Positions 33,988 through 42,163 of a DNA stretch of 64,000 nucleotides are shown piece after piece. This DNA comes from Streptomyces changanensis (GTDB lineage: Bacteria > Actinomycetota > Actinomycetes > Streptomycetales > Streptomycetaceae). The stretch is from assembly GCF_024600715.1 (NCBI RefSeq), contig NZ_CP102332.1:1798001-1862000 (forward strand), given 5' to 3'. The translations under genes were made by a program, and so were the position numbers. The notes below the pieces were generated by a model. The model ran no database searches and was not told where the DNA came from. It saw nothing but the letters and a program-made list of their open reading frames with translations. The first letter of the stretch is position 1, and each line of letters opens with the position of its first letter.

Positions 33988-35078
33988 GGCTGCGCGCTCC
34001 CGAGGCGCACCGCTCCAACGCCGTCCACGCGGGCGCCTGGTGGCTGTGGGCGCTCGGCCTCGCCACCGCCGCGTCCCGCACCACCAACCCGTTGCTGCTG
34101 GGGCTGCTCGTGGCGGTCGCCGGGTACGTGGTGGCCGCGCGCCGCACGGACGCGCCCTGGGCCCGCTCCTACGGCGCCTTCCTCAAGCTGGGGTTGGCGG
34201 TGATCGTCATCCGCGTCGTGTTCTCCGTGGCGCTCGGCTCCCCCATCCCCGGCACGCACGTGCTGCTCACGCTGCCCGAGGTGCCGTTGCCGCGGTGGGC
34301 GCAGGGCGTGCGGATCGGCGGCCGCGTCACCGCCGAGCAGCTGGTGTTCGCCGTGTACGACGGGGCGAAGCTGGCCGCGATGCTGGTGTGCGTGGGCGCC
34401 GCGAACGCCCTCGCCAGCCCCGCGCGGCTGCTCAAGTCGCTGCCGGGCGCGCTGTACGAGGCCGGGGTGGCCGTGGTCGTCGCCATGACGTTCGCGCCGA
34501 ACCTGGTGGCCGACGTGGCGCGGCTGCGGACCGCCCGGCGCCTGCGGGGCCGGCCGGCCGGCGGGGTCCGGGCGGTGCTGGCGATCGGGCTGCCCGTGCT
34601 GGAGGGCGCGCTGGAGCGGTCGGTGGCGGTGGCGGCGTCGATGGACGCGCGGGGGTACGGGCGCACGGCGGCGGTCCCGGCGGCGGTGCGGCACACGACG
34701 ACCGTGCTGACGCTGGGCGGACTGCTCGGGGTGTGCGCCGGCACGTACGGGCTGCTCGCGGTGGAGGGCGCCGGGTACGGCGTGCCGCTGCTGGCGGCCG
34801 GTGCGGCAGCCGCGCTGGCGGGGCTGTGGCTGGGCGGGCGGCGCACGCCCCGCACCCGGTACCGGCCCGACCGGTGGGGCGTGCGGACGTGGCTGGTGGC
34901 CGCGTCGGGCGCCGCGGTGGCCGTGCTCGTGGCGGTGGCGGCGGCCGGGCCGGACGCGGAGGCGCTGCGGCCGGGGGTCACGCCGCTGGTGGCGCCCGGA
35001 CTGCCGCTGTGGCCCGCGCTGTCCGTGCTGGTGGGCCTGCTGCCCGCGTTCGTCGCGCCCGTCCCGAAAGACCGCTGA
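33984..35078 (+). CDS. energy-coupling factor transporter T component (CbiQ-like)
   Basis: The 364-residue membrane protein starts at the ATG at 33984, overlapping the previous stop as ATGA. It has about eight hydrophobic helices. The coupling helices carry Ala-Arg-Gly-type motifs typical of T components: ERSVAVAASMDARGYGR (about residues 205-221), and ARLRTARRLRGRP upstream. The T component links the substrate-binding S protein to the ATPases. The C-terminus has two extra helices after the usual CbiQ end, making it longer than CbiQ of cobalt systems. Confidence 0.9.
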   Translation: MRLRAPEAHRSNAVHAGAWWLWALGLATAASRTTNPLLLGLLVAVAGYVVAARRTDAPWARSYGAFLKLGLAVIVIRVVFSVALGSPIPGTHVLLTLPEVPLPRWAQGVRIGGRVTAEQLVFAVYDGAKLAAMLVCVGAANALASPARLLKSLPGALYEAGVAVVVAMTFAPNLVADVARLRTARRLRGRPAGGVRAVLAIGLPVLEGALERSVAVAASMDARGYGRTAAVPAAVRHTTTVLTLGGLLGVCAGTYGLLAVEGAGYGVPLLAAGAAAALAGLWLGGRRTPRTRYRPDRWGVRTWLVAASGAAVAVLVAVAAAGPDAEALRPGVTPLVAPGLPLWPALSVLVGLLPAFVAPVPKDR

Positions 35079-35087
35079 GGAGTCCTG

Positions 35088-36929
35088 GTGATCCGCTTCG
35101 AGAACGTCACGGTGACCTACGAGGACGCCGCCGCGCCCGCCGTGCGCGACGTGGACCTGACGGTCCCCGAGGGCGAGCTGGTGCTGCTGGTCGGCCCGTC
35201 GGGGACCGGCAAGTCGACCCTGCTGGGCGCCGTGTCGGGGCTCGTGCCGCACTTCACGGGCGGCACGCTGCGCGGGCGGGTCACGGTCGACGGGCGGGAC
35301 ACGCGCACGCACCGGCCGCGCGAACTGGCCGACGTGGTGGGCACGGTCGGGCAGGACCCGTCGGCGCACTTCGTCACGGACGTGGTCGAGGACGAGCTCG
35401 CGTACGGCATGGAGTCGCTGGGCCTGCCGCCGGAGGTGATGCGGCGCCGGGTCGAGGAGACGCTCGACCTGTTGGGCCTGGCGGACCTGCGGGACCGGCC
35501 GATCGCGTCCCTGTCGGGCGGGCAGCGGCAGCGCGTCGCCATCGGCTCCGTCCTCACCACGCACCCGAAGGTCCTCGTCCTGGACGAGCCGACGTCGGCG
35601 CTCGACCCGGCCGCCGCGGAGGAGGTCCTCGCGGTGCTCCAGCGCCTGGTGCACGACCTGGGGACGACGGTCCTGATGGCGGAGCACCGGCTGGAGCGGG
35701 TGGTGCAGTACGCGGACCGGGTGGCGCTGCTGCGCGGGCCCGGCACCCCCGTCCTGGTCGGCCCGCCGGCCGAGGTGATGCGGGTCTCCCCCGTGCACCC
35801 GCCGGTGGTCGGCCTGTCGCGGCTGGCGGGCTGGAACCCGCCGGCCCTCACCGTGCGCGACGCGCGCCGGCGGGCGGCTCCGCTGCGGGCACGCCTGGCG
35901 GGCGCCACGCCCGCGCCCGTCCCCCCGTCCGTGGCCGCGCCCGCCCCCTCCTCCGTGGCCGGGCCCGTGTCGGCGCCCGTGTCCGCGCCCGGCGTGGCCG
36001 CGTCCGCCGCCGCCGTACCGGTACCGGAGGGGTGGCGTTCGCGCCGGCCGTTCCGGCGCCGGGGCGCGGGCCGCGGGCCGGCCGTCGGGACGGCCGCGGC
36101 GGTGCAGGCCCCCGGGGCGGGGACCGCCGGGTCGGGGACCACCGCGGTCTCGGCGGGGGCCGTCGGTGGCGACGCCTCCGTCGCCGTGGTCGACGTGCGG
36201 GGGCTCGCCGTGCGCCGGGGGCGGGTGGAGGCCCTGCGGGGCGTGGACCTCCAGGTGCGGCCGGGCGAGACCGTGGCGCTCATGGGCCGCAACGGCGCGG
36301 GGAAGTCGACGCTGCTGGGCGCTCTGGTGGGGATGGTGGCGCCCGCGTCCGGCCGGGTCGTCGTGGGCGGCCTGGTCCCGGGCCGTACCGCGCCGGGCGA
36401 GCTGGTGCGGGAGGTCGGCCTGGTCCCGCAGGAGCCGCGCGACCTGCTGTACGCGGACACGGTGGCCGCCGAGTGCGCGGCCGCGGACACCGACGCGGGG
36501 GCCGCTCCCGGCGCCTGCCGGGAGTTGGTGGCCGCGCTGCTGCCCGGCGTGCCGGACGGCACGCACCCCCGGGACCTCTCCGAGGGGCAGCGGCTGGCCC
36601 TGGCGCTGGCGGTGGTGCTGACCGGCCGGCCCCGGGTGCTGCTGCTCGACGAGCCGACCCGGGGCCTGGACTACGCCGCGAAGGCCCGCCTGGTGGAGGT
36701 GCTGCGCGGACTGGCGGCGCGGGGCCACGCGATCGTGCTGGCCACGCACGACGTGGAGCTGGCGGCCGAGCTGGCGCACCGGGTGGTGATCCTCGCCGAC
36801 GGGGAGGTCGTCGCGGACGGGCCGACGCACGAGGTCGTCGTGTCGTCGCCGGCGTTCGCCCCGCAGGTCGCGAAGGTGCTGGCGCCGCTGCCGTGGCTGA
36901 CCGTCGCCCAGGTGGAGGCGGCGCTGTGA
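35088..36929 (+). CDS. ECF transporter double ATPase (A1-A2 fusion)
   Basis: The 613-residue protein (GTG at 35088 after GAGGAG) fuses two ABC ATPases. Domain 1 (about 1-235): Walker A GPSGTGKST, Q-loop VGQDPSAHF, signature LSGGQRQRVAIGS, Walker B VLVLDEPTSALDP, His switch AEHRL. A linker of about 110 residues rich in Ala/Pro/Val (about 255-365) follows. Domain 2 (about 365-600): Walker A GRNGAGKST, Q-loop VPQEPRDLL, signature LSEGQRLALALAV, Walker B VLLLDEPTRGLD, ATHDVELAAE. The second signature has Glu in place of the usual second Gly, a deviation that may make one site catalytically weaker. It powers the T/S pair. Confidence 0.92.
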   Translation: MIRFENVTVTYEDAAAPAVRDVDLTVPEGELVLLVGPSGTGKSTLLGAVSGLVPHFTGGTLRGRVTVDGRDTRTHRPRELADVVGTVGQDPSAHFVTDVVEDELAYGMESLGLPPEVMRRRVEETLDLLGLADLRDRPIASLSGGQRQRVAIGSVLTTHPKVLVLDEPTSALDPAAAEEVLAVLQRLVHDLGTTVLMAEHRLERVVQYADRVALLRGPGTPVLVGPPAEVMRVSPVHPPVVGLSRLAGWNPPALTVRDARRRAAPLRARLAGATPAPVPPSVAAPAPSSVAGPVSAPVSAPGVAASAAAVPVPEGWRSRRPFRRRGAGRGPAVGTAAAVQAPGAGTAGSGTTAVSAGAVGGDASVAVVDVRGLAVRRGRVEALRGVDLQVRPGETVALMGRNGAGKSTLLGALVGMVAPASGRVVVGGLVPGRTAPGELVREVGLVPQEPRDLLYADTVAAECAAADTDAGAAPGACRELVAALLPGVPDGTHPRDLSEGQRLALALAVVLTGRPRVLLLDEPTRGLDYAAKARLVEVLRGLAARGHAIVLATHDVELAAELAHRVVILADGEVVADGPTHEVVVSSPAFAPQVAKVLAPLPWLTVAQVEAAL

Positions 36930-37861
36930 CGGCCCGGCCCGTGCGGCTCGGTCCGCGCTCGGTGGCCGCGCTGGTGCTGGTCAGCGCGGTCGGGGTGGCC
37001 GCGTTCGGCTGGCCGCTGCTGGCGGACGACGCGTCGGGCCTGGCGGCGGCGCACGCCGGGGTCGCGCCGTGGCTGTTCGCGGTGCTGCTGCCGCTGCTCG
37101 TCGGGGTGGTCGTGGCGACGATCGCCGACTCGGGCATGGACGCCAAGGCGGTGGCCATGCTCGGCGTGCTGGCGGCGGTGGGAGCGGCGCTGCGGCCGCT
37201 GGGCGCGGGCACGGCGGGCCTGGAACCGATGTTCTTCCTGATGGTCCTGAGCGGCCGAGTGCTGGGGCCGGGGTTCGGCTTCGTGCTGGGCGCGGTGACG
37301 ATGTTCGCGTCGGCGCTGCTCACCGGCGGGGTCGGGCCCTGGATGCCGTACCAGATGCTGTCGATGGCGTGGTTCACCATGGGCGCCGGGCTGCTGCCGG
37401 GGCGCGACGGGCTGCGCGGGCGCGGGGAGCTGGGGCTGCTGGCGGCGTACGGCGCGACGGCCGCCTTCGCGTACGGGACGGCCATGAACCTCCAGGGGTG
37501 GGTGCTGGCCCTGCCGGCCGGTTCCAGCGGGATCGCCTTCCACCCCGGTGAGCCGCTGCAGGTGAACCTGGTGCGGTTCGGGGCGTACTGCCTGGCGACG
37601 TCGATGGGGTGGGATTTGGGGCGCGCGGCGCTGACCGTGGTCCTGACGGTGACCATCGGTTCCACGGTCCTGAAGGCGCTCCGGCGTGCGACTCGACGGG
37701 CCGCTTTCGAGGCCCAGGTCACATTCGAAGGTGACGAAAAGCCCCATCCGGGGTCGTTCCGGGTGAGGCCACCCACAGGACCCACGTCACATACGACCCC
37801 CCTTAGTGGGCTCGGGGAGGGGTCGGCGGAGGGCCGGTCTTCCCGCGGCGACCTGCACTGA
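36926..37861 (+). CDS. ECF transporter S component, probably for cobalamin
   Basis: The 311-residue membrane protein starts at the GTG at 36926 overlapping the ATPase stop. Six or more helices are visible; the core reads AALRPLGAGTAGLEPMFFLM, LSGRVLGPGFGFVLGAVTMF and SALLTGGVGPWMPYQML, a pattern I associate with CbrT-type cobalamin S components. The riboswitch upstream supports corrinoid as substrate. The last 70 residues are a charged, Ser/Gly/Pro-rich cytoplasmic extension not needed for the fold. The expected ECF complex would be S plus T plus the fused ATPase in the plasma membrane. Confidence 0.88.
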   Translation: MTARPVRLGPRSVAALVLVSAVGVAAFGWPLLADDASGLAAAHAGVAPWLFAVLLPLLVGVVVATIADSGMDAKAVAMLGVLAAVGAALRPLGAGTAGLEPMFFLMVLSGRVLGPGFGFVLGAVTMFASALLTGGVGPWMPYQMLSMAWFTMGAGLLPGRDGLRGRGELGLLAAYGATAAFAYGTAMNLQGWVLALPAGSSGIAFHPGEPLQVNLVRFGAYCLATSMGWDLGRAALTVVLTVTIGSTVLKALRRATRRAAFEAQVTFEGDEKPHPGSFRVRPPTGPTSHTTPLSGLGEGSAEGRSSRGDLH

Positions 37862-38103
37862 TCGCCCCGGCGCCGGCCGGGGGCGCGGGGGCCGTCTCCG
37901 GCCCCGCCTCGTACACGGGGGGCGTTGCCAGGCCCCTCCCGGCCTGCTTTCGTGGATGACGTCGCCGGGCACCGACGGCAGCGCGACCGCCTCGCGGTCC
38001 TGCCGAAGTGCCTCATGGCGAGCCTCCCCGAGACCCCGGGCGCACCGGGACCTTGGTTCCGGCATGCCTGCGACAGTCCCGTCCCCGACGTGAGGTCATC
38101 CAC

Positions 38104-38511
38104 GTGTTCCGCTCCATCTCCAGCCGTGCCACCGCCCGCAGCAAGTCCGCCGTCGCCACCGCAGCCGTGCTGCTGGGCGCGTCGGGCGCCGTGATGGCGG
38201 TGACGGCCCCGGCGTCGGCCGCGCCGAACTCCGCGCAGACGATCGCCAAGAAGATGGTCCCGGCCGGCCAGTACCAGTGCTTCAGCAAGATCGTCCAGCA
38301 CGAGTCCGGCTGGGACCACACCGCCACCAACGCCTCGTCCGGCGCCTACGGCCTGGTCCAGGCCCTGCCCGCGTCGAAGATGTCGTCGGCCGGCTCGGAC
38401 TGGAAGACCAACCCGGCCACCCAGATCGAGTGGGGCCTGGACTACATGAACGACCGCTACGGCAGCCCCTGTGGCGCGTGGAAGTTCTGGCAGGACAACC
38501 ACTGGTACTGA
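38104..38511 (+). CDS. secreted lysozyme-like (transglycosylase SLT) protein
   Basis: The 135-residue protein starts at the GTG at 38104. A signal peptide ends near the ASAAPNS site (about residue 40). The mature part is a minimal lytic-transglycosylase domain with the catalytic Glu in KIVQHESGWDHTATNASSG, then GAYGLVQALPASKM and NPATQIEWGLDYMNDRYG. Two Cys (QYQCFSK and SPCGAWK) probably form a disulfide. It would cut glycan strands outside the membrane. The 240-bp leader resembles no riboswitch I know, including the c-di-AMP type often found before such genes. A strong terminator follows. Confidence 0.88.
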   Translation: MFRSISSRATARSKSAVATAAVLLGASGAVMAVTAPASAAPNSAQTIAKKMVPAGQYQCFSKIVQHESGWDHTATNASSGAYGLVQALPASKMSSAGSDWKTNPATQIEWGLDYMNDRYGSPCGAWKFWQDNHWY

Positions 38512-38553
38512 TCGGCGGCCGCTCCGGCGGCGCCCCACCGGCACCCGCTTGAC

Positions 38554-38589
38554 GCAGGCCCCCGGCGACTCCGTTCGCCGGGGGCCTGC
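38554..38589 (+). terminator. perfect 15-bp hairpin terminator
   Basis: GCAGGCCCCCGGCGA (38554-38568) pairs exactly with TCGCCGGGGGCCTGC (38575-38589) across a 6-base loop, 43 bp after the lysozyme-like gene. Confidence 0.88.
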
Positions 38590-38727
38590 GGCGCGCGCGG
38601 GCTCCTGGCGTGCGCGGGGGCTCGCGGCGTGCGCGGGCTCGCGGCGTGCGCGGCGTGCGGGCGCGGTCCGGAAGCGGGAGGCGGGCCGCCGCCCCGGCGG
38701 CGGCGGTCGTCGGTTAGTTTCCTGACC

Positions 38728-39411
38728 ATGACTCAGGAACCGCACGACCAGGACCGCTGGAACGCCGTCGACGCGTACGTCACCGACCTGCTCTGCCCCG
38801 CCGACGAGGCCCTGACCGCCGCCCTCGCCGCGAGCGACGAGGCCGGCCTGCCGCAGATCGCCGTGGCGGCCAACCAGGGCAAGCTGCTGCACCTCCTCGC
38901 CCGGATCCAGGGCGCCCGGACGATCCTCGAGATCGGCACCCTCGGCGGGTACAGCTCCATCTGGCTGGCCCGGGCGCTGCCCGAGGGCGGCCGGCTCGTC
39001 ACGCTGGAGTACTCCCCCGCGCACGCCGAGGTCGCCCGGCGCAACCTGGCCCGCGCGGGTCTCGACGCGGTGGCGGAGGTCCGCACGGGCGCGGCCCTCG
39101 ACACCCTGCCGGAGCTGGAGGCGGAGGGGGCGGGCCCCTTCGACCTGGTCTTCGTCGACGCGGACAAGAAGAACAACCCGCACTACGTGGAGTGGGCGCT
39201 GCGGCTGACCCGGCCGGGCAGCGTGATCGTCGTCGACAACGTGGTGCGCGGCGGCACCGTCCTCGACACCGGCACGGCCGACGAGGCCACGCGCGGCACG
39301 CGCGACATGTTCGACCTGGTCGCGCGCGACCCGCGGCTGGACGCCACGGCCTTCCAGACCGTCGGCACCAAGGGGTACGACGGCATGCTCGTCGCCCGGG
39401 TGGTGTCCTGA
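38728..39411 (+). CDS. O-methyltransferase (Methyltransf_3 family)
   Basis: The 227-residue protein starts at the ATG at 38728. It is a cation-dependent catechol-type O-methyltransferase: SAM motif ILEIGTLGGYSSIWLARALP (about residues 65-84), LVTLEYSPAHAEVARRNL, and the metal-binding region FDLVFVDADKKNNPHYVEWA with VIVVDNVVRGG. Substrates of relatives are catechols and other vicinal diols; the physiological acceptor is unknown. It lies 4 bp before the GNAT gene and is probably co-transcribed with it. Confidence 0.92.
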   Translation: MTQEPHDQDRWNAVDAYVTDLLCPADEALTAALAASDEAGLPQIAVAANQGKLLHLLARIQGARTILEIGTLGGYSSIWLARALPEGGRLVTLEYSPAHAEVARRNLARAGLDAVAEVRTGAALDTLPELEAEGAGPFDLVFVDADKKNNPHYVEWALRLTRPGSVIVVDNVVRGGTVLDTGTADEATRGTRDMFDLVARDPRLDATAFQTVGTKGYDGMLVARVVS

Positions 39412-39415
39412 GGCC

Positions 39416-39940
39416 GTGACGACGACCCGCACCGACCGCGGCGTCGACCGCGGCGCCGGCTGGGAGATACGCCCCGAGCACCACGCCACGCCCGACGCCG
39501 AGGCGCTGCGCCGCGACTACTACGACGAGGTCGCCAGCCGGTACTGGCGGCGCCCCGCCACCGCCGCGGAGGTGGACGAGGGACTGGCCGGCGACGGCGT
39601 GGAGGCCCTGGCAGCACCGACCGGAGCGTTCCTGGTGGGCCGGTACGGGGGGAAGCCGGCGGCCTGCGGCGGCGTGCTGATGCTGGACGCCGAGCGGGCG
39701 GAGCTGACCCGCGTCTTCGTGCGCCCCGCCTTCCGCGGCACCGGCGGCGCCGGACTGCTGCTGGCGGCGCTGGAGGCGGCGGCCCTGGACCTCGGCGCCC
39801 GGCGCATGGTCCTGAACACCCGCCTGGACCTGGTGGAGGCCCGCGCCCTGTACGCCCGGCACGGCTACGCGGAGATACCCGCCTACTGCGAGGGCCCGTA
39901 CATGGACGTCTGGTACGGCAAGGAGCTGGAGCGGCCCTGA
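39416..39940 (+). CDS. GNAT family N-acetyltransferase
   Basis: The 174-residue single-domain acetyltransferase starts at the GTG at 39416. The acetyl-CoA loop is VRPAFRGTGGAGLLLAALEA (about residues 102-121). Strand 4 (AELTRVFV) precedes it, and the terminal LVEARALYARHGYAEIPAYC segment follows as in other GNATs. The substrate is unknown. It ends 13 bp before the end of the convergent transporter gene. Confidence 0.88.
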   Translation: MTTTRTDRGVDRGAGWEIRPEHHATPDAEALRRDYYDEVASRYWRRPATAAEVDEGLAGDGVEALAAPTGAFLVGRYGGKPAACGGVLMLDAERAELTRVFVRPAFRGTGGAGLLLAALEAAALDLGARRMVLNTRLDLVEARALYARHGYAEIPAYCEGPYMDVWYGKELERP

Positions 39941-39953
39941 CGCCCCGCCGCCC

Positions 39954-41999
39954 CTACAGGCGGTGGTCGGGTGGCGGCTCGCCCCTGGGGTGCTCCCGGG
40001 TCGAGCCGTTCAGTTCGGCGGTCAGCTCCTCCACCAGCTTGATCAGGTCGGTCGGCCGGTCGGGCCCCCACCAGTCGCCGAGCAGCTCGGCGAGGGACTC
40101 CTCACGGGCGTGCGCGAGCCGGGTCGCCACCTCCAGGCCCCGCTCGGTGAGGAACAGCTGCAGGCCCTCGCGCCGGGCCAGCCCCCGCTCCTCCACCTGC
40201 CGGGACGCCTCCGTGATGATCCGGATGGGCACGGGGGTGACCTCGGCGAGCCGCGCGGGCTCGACCGTCCCGTGGCGCCGGATGCGCAGCAGCAGCCAGC
40301 TGGCGGCGGGCAGCAGGTCGAGCCCCGCCCGCTCGGTGATCCGGACGTAGACGGCCCTGCGGCCCTCGCGGGAGCCGAGCACGGACAGGGCGCGGGCGCA
40401 CTCGTCGTACGAGGAGCGGTGGACCGGGTTCGAGGCGAGCGTCTCGCTGGGGTCGGGCGCGGTGACCGAGCCGCGCAGCCGGTCCTCGCGCAGGAACCAG
40501 GCGATCACGAAGGCCAGCAGGACGACGGGCGACGCGTAGAGGAAGACGTCCGTGATGGAGGTCGCGTACGCGTCGAGCGCGGCCGGGCGCAGGGCGGGCG
40601 GCAGCTCGGCGATGGCGCGCGGGTCCGCGGAGATGGCCCGCGCGTCGACGCCCGGCGGGACGTCCTGCCCGGCGAGGGCGTCGGTGAGCTTGCCGGTGAG
40701 GCGGCTCGTGAAGATCGTGCCGAAGACGGCGACACCGAAGGACGCGCCGATGGAGCGGAAGAAGGTGGCGCCGGAGGTGGCGACGCCGAGGTCCTCGTAA
40801 CCGACGGAGTTCTGCGCGACGAGGACCAGGACCTGCATGACCAGGCCGAGGCCGGCGCCGAAGACGAAGAAGTACAGGCTCATCTCCCACACGGGGCTCG
40901 TCTGCTCCATCCGGTGCAGCAGCAGCAGGCCCACGGTCGTCAGGGCGGTTCCCACGACCGGGAAGACCTTCCAGCGGCCCGTGCGGCTGACGAGCTGGCC
41001 GGACGCGGTGGAGGTGAGGAGCATGCCGAGCACCATGGGCAGCATGTGCACGCCGGACATGGTGGGGCTGACGCGCTGGACGACCTGGAGGAACGTCGGC
41101 AGGTACGTCATGGCGCCGAACATCGCGAAGCCGATGACGAAGCTGATGACGGAGACGAGGGTGAAGGTGCGGATGCGGAACAGCTTCAGCGGCAGCACCG
41201 GCTCGGCCGCGCGCCGCTCGGCGAACACGAACGCCACGAGCAGGACGACGCCCAGCACCGCGAGGCCGATGACGCGGGCGGAGCCCCAGGGCCAGGTGGT
41301 GCCGCCGAGGGAGGCGACGAGCACGAGGCAGGTGGCGACGGAGGCGATGAGGAAGGTGCCGAGGTAGTCGATGGTGTGGGGGGTGCGGCGGGCCGGGATG
41401 TGCAGGGCCGCCGCGATCACGAAGAGCGCGACGACGCCGACGGGCACGTTGATGTAGAAGACCCAGCGCCAGGAGAGGTGCTCGGTGAAGACACCGCCGA
41501 GGAGCGGGCCGAGGACGCTGGTCGTGCCGAAGACGGCGCCGAAGACCCCCTGGTACCTGCCGCGGTCGCGAGGGGCGACGAGGTCGCCGACGATCGCCAT
41601 GGACAGCACCATCAGACCGCCGCCGCCCAGGCCCTGCACGGCGCGGTAGGCGATGAGCTGCGGCATGTCCTGCGCGATGCCGCAGAGCACCGAGCCCAGC
41701 AGGAAGATCACGATCGCGGTCTGGAAGAGCCGCTTGCGGCCGTACTGGTCGCCCAGCTTGCCCCACAGGGGGGTGGCCGCGGTGGCCGCGAGCATGTAGG
41801 CGGTGACGACCCAGGAGAGGTGGTCCATGCCGCCGAGCTCGCTGACGATCGTCGGCAGGGCCGTCGACACGATGGTCTGGTCGAGCGCGGCGAGCAGCAT
41901 GCCGAGGAGCAGGGCCCCGATGGGCACCAGGACCGTCCGCCGGTCGTAGCCCGCGCCGGGGGCCGGGCTGGTGGCCGGGGTGCCGACTGGCCGCGTCAT
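39954..41999 (-). CDS. DHA2-type MFS drug exporter fused to a MarR-like winged helix
   Basis: The 681-residue protein starts at the ATG at 41999 after GGGAGG. Residues about 20-500 form a 14-helix EmrB/QacA transporter (LAALDQTIVSTALPTIV, GKLGDQYGRKRLF, GGGGLMVLSMAIVGDLV). Residues about 530-665 form a soluble winged-helix domain like MarR: ITERAGLDLLPAASWLLLRI, a recognition-helix region and LFLTERGLEVATRLAHAREE. This fusion occurs in several Streptomyces exporters. The helix may sense ligand, regulate transport or bind DNA at the membrane; none is shown. It diverges from the peptidoglycan-binding gene. Confidence 0.9.
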   Translation of the reverse strand: MTRPVGTPATSPAPGAGYDRRTVLVPIGALLLGMLLAALDQTIVSTALPTIVSELGGMDHLSWVVTAYMLAATAATPLWGKLGDQYGRKRLFQTAIVIFLLGSVLCGIAQDMPQLIAYRAVQGLGGGGLMVLSMAIVGDLVAPRDRGRYQGVFGAVFGTTSVLGPLLGGVFTEHLSWRWVFYINVPVGVVALFVIAAALHIPARRTPHTIDYLGTFLIASVATCLVLVASLGGTTWPWGSARVIGLAVLGVVLLVAFVFAERRAAEPVLPLKLFRIRTFTLVSVISFVIGFAMFGAMTYLPTFLQVVQRVSPTMSGVHMLPMVLGMLLTSTASGQLVSRTGRWKVFPVVGTALTTVGLLLLHRMEQTSPVWEMSLYFFVFGAGLGLVMQVLVLVAQNSVGYEDLGVATSGATFFRSIGASFGVAVFGTIFTSRLTGKLTDALAGQDVPPGVDARAISADPRAIAELPPALRPAALDAYATSITDVFLYASPVVLLAFVIAWFLREDRLRGSVTAPDPSETLASNPVHRSSYDECARALSVLGSREGRRAVYVRITERAGLDLLPAASWLLLRIRRHGTVEPARLAEVTPVPIRIITEASRQVEERGLARREGLQLFLTERGLEVATRLAHAREESLAELLGDWWGPDRPTDLIKLVEELTAELNGSTREHPRGEPPPDHRL

Positions 42000-42163
42000 G
42001 GGCGCCTCCCTCGCTGTCTCCCCATCCATCGTGGGCGGTCTGGCCGGTTATGGCCTGCCGAGCGGGACGCGGACTGTTGGGAACGTCACGTCGTACCTGC
42101 ATAATCGCTGCGTTCACGGGGGTCGTGTTTCAGCCAGCAGCACCGTCAGGGGAGGAACCCGCA

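Noticed and set aside
33762..36830. A 1022-codon open frame on the minus strand
   Set aside because: Antisense to the ECF T and ATPase genes, whose motifs are unmistakable; its translation is Arg/His/Gln/Pro noise.
34040..36925. A very long plus-strand frame leading into the S component
   Set aside because: Only the part from the GTG at 36926 is real; the rest is an alternative frame of cbiQ-like and ATPase genes.
37862..38103. c-di-AMP (ydaO) riboswitch before the lysozyme-like gene
   Set aside because: Often found before Streptomyces wall hydrolase genes, but the conserved GGGTGAAT and CCGACAGCTAA-type blocks are not there.
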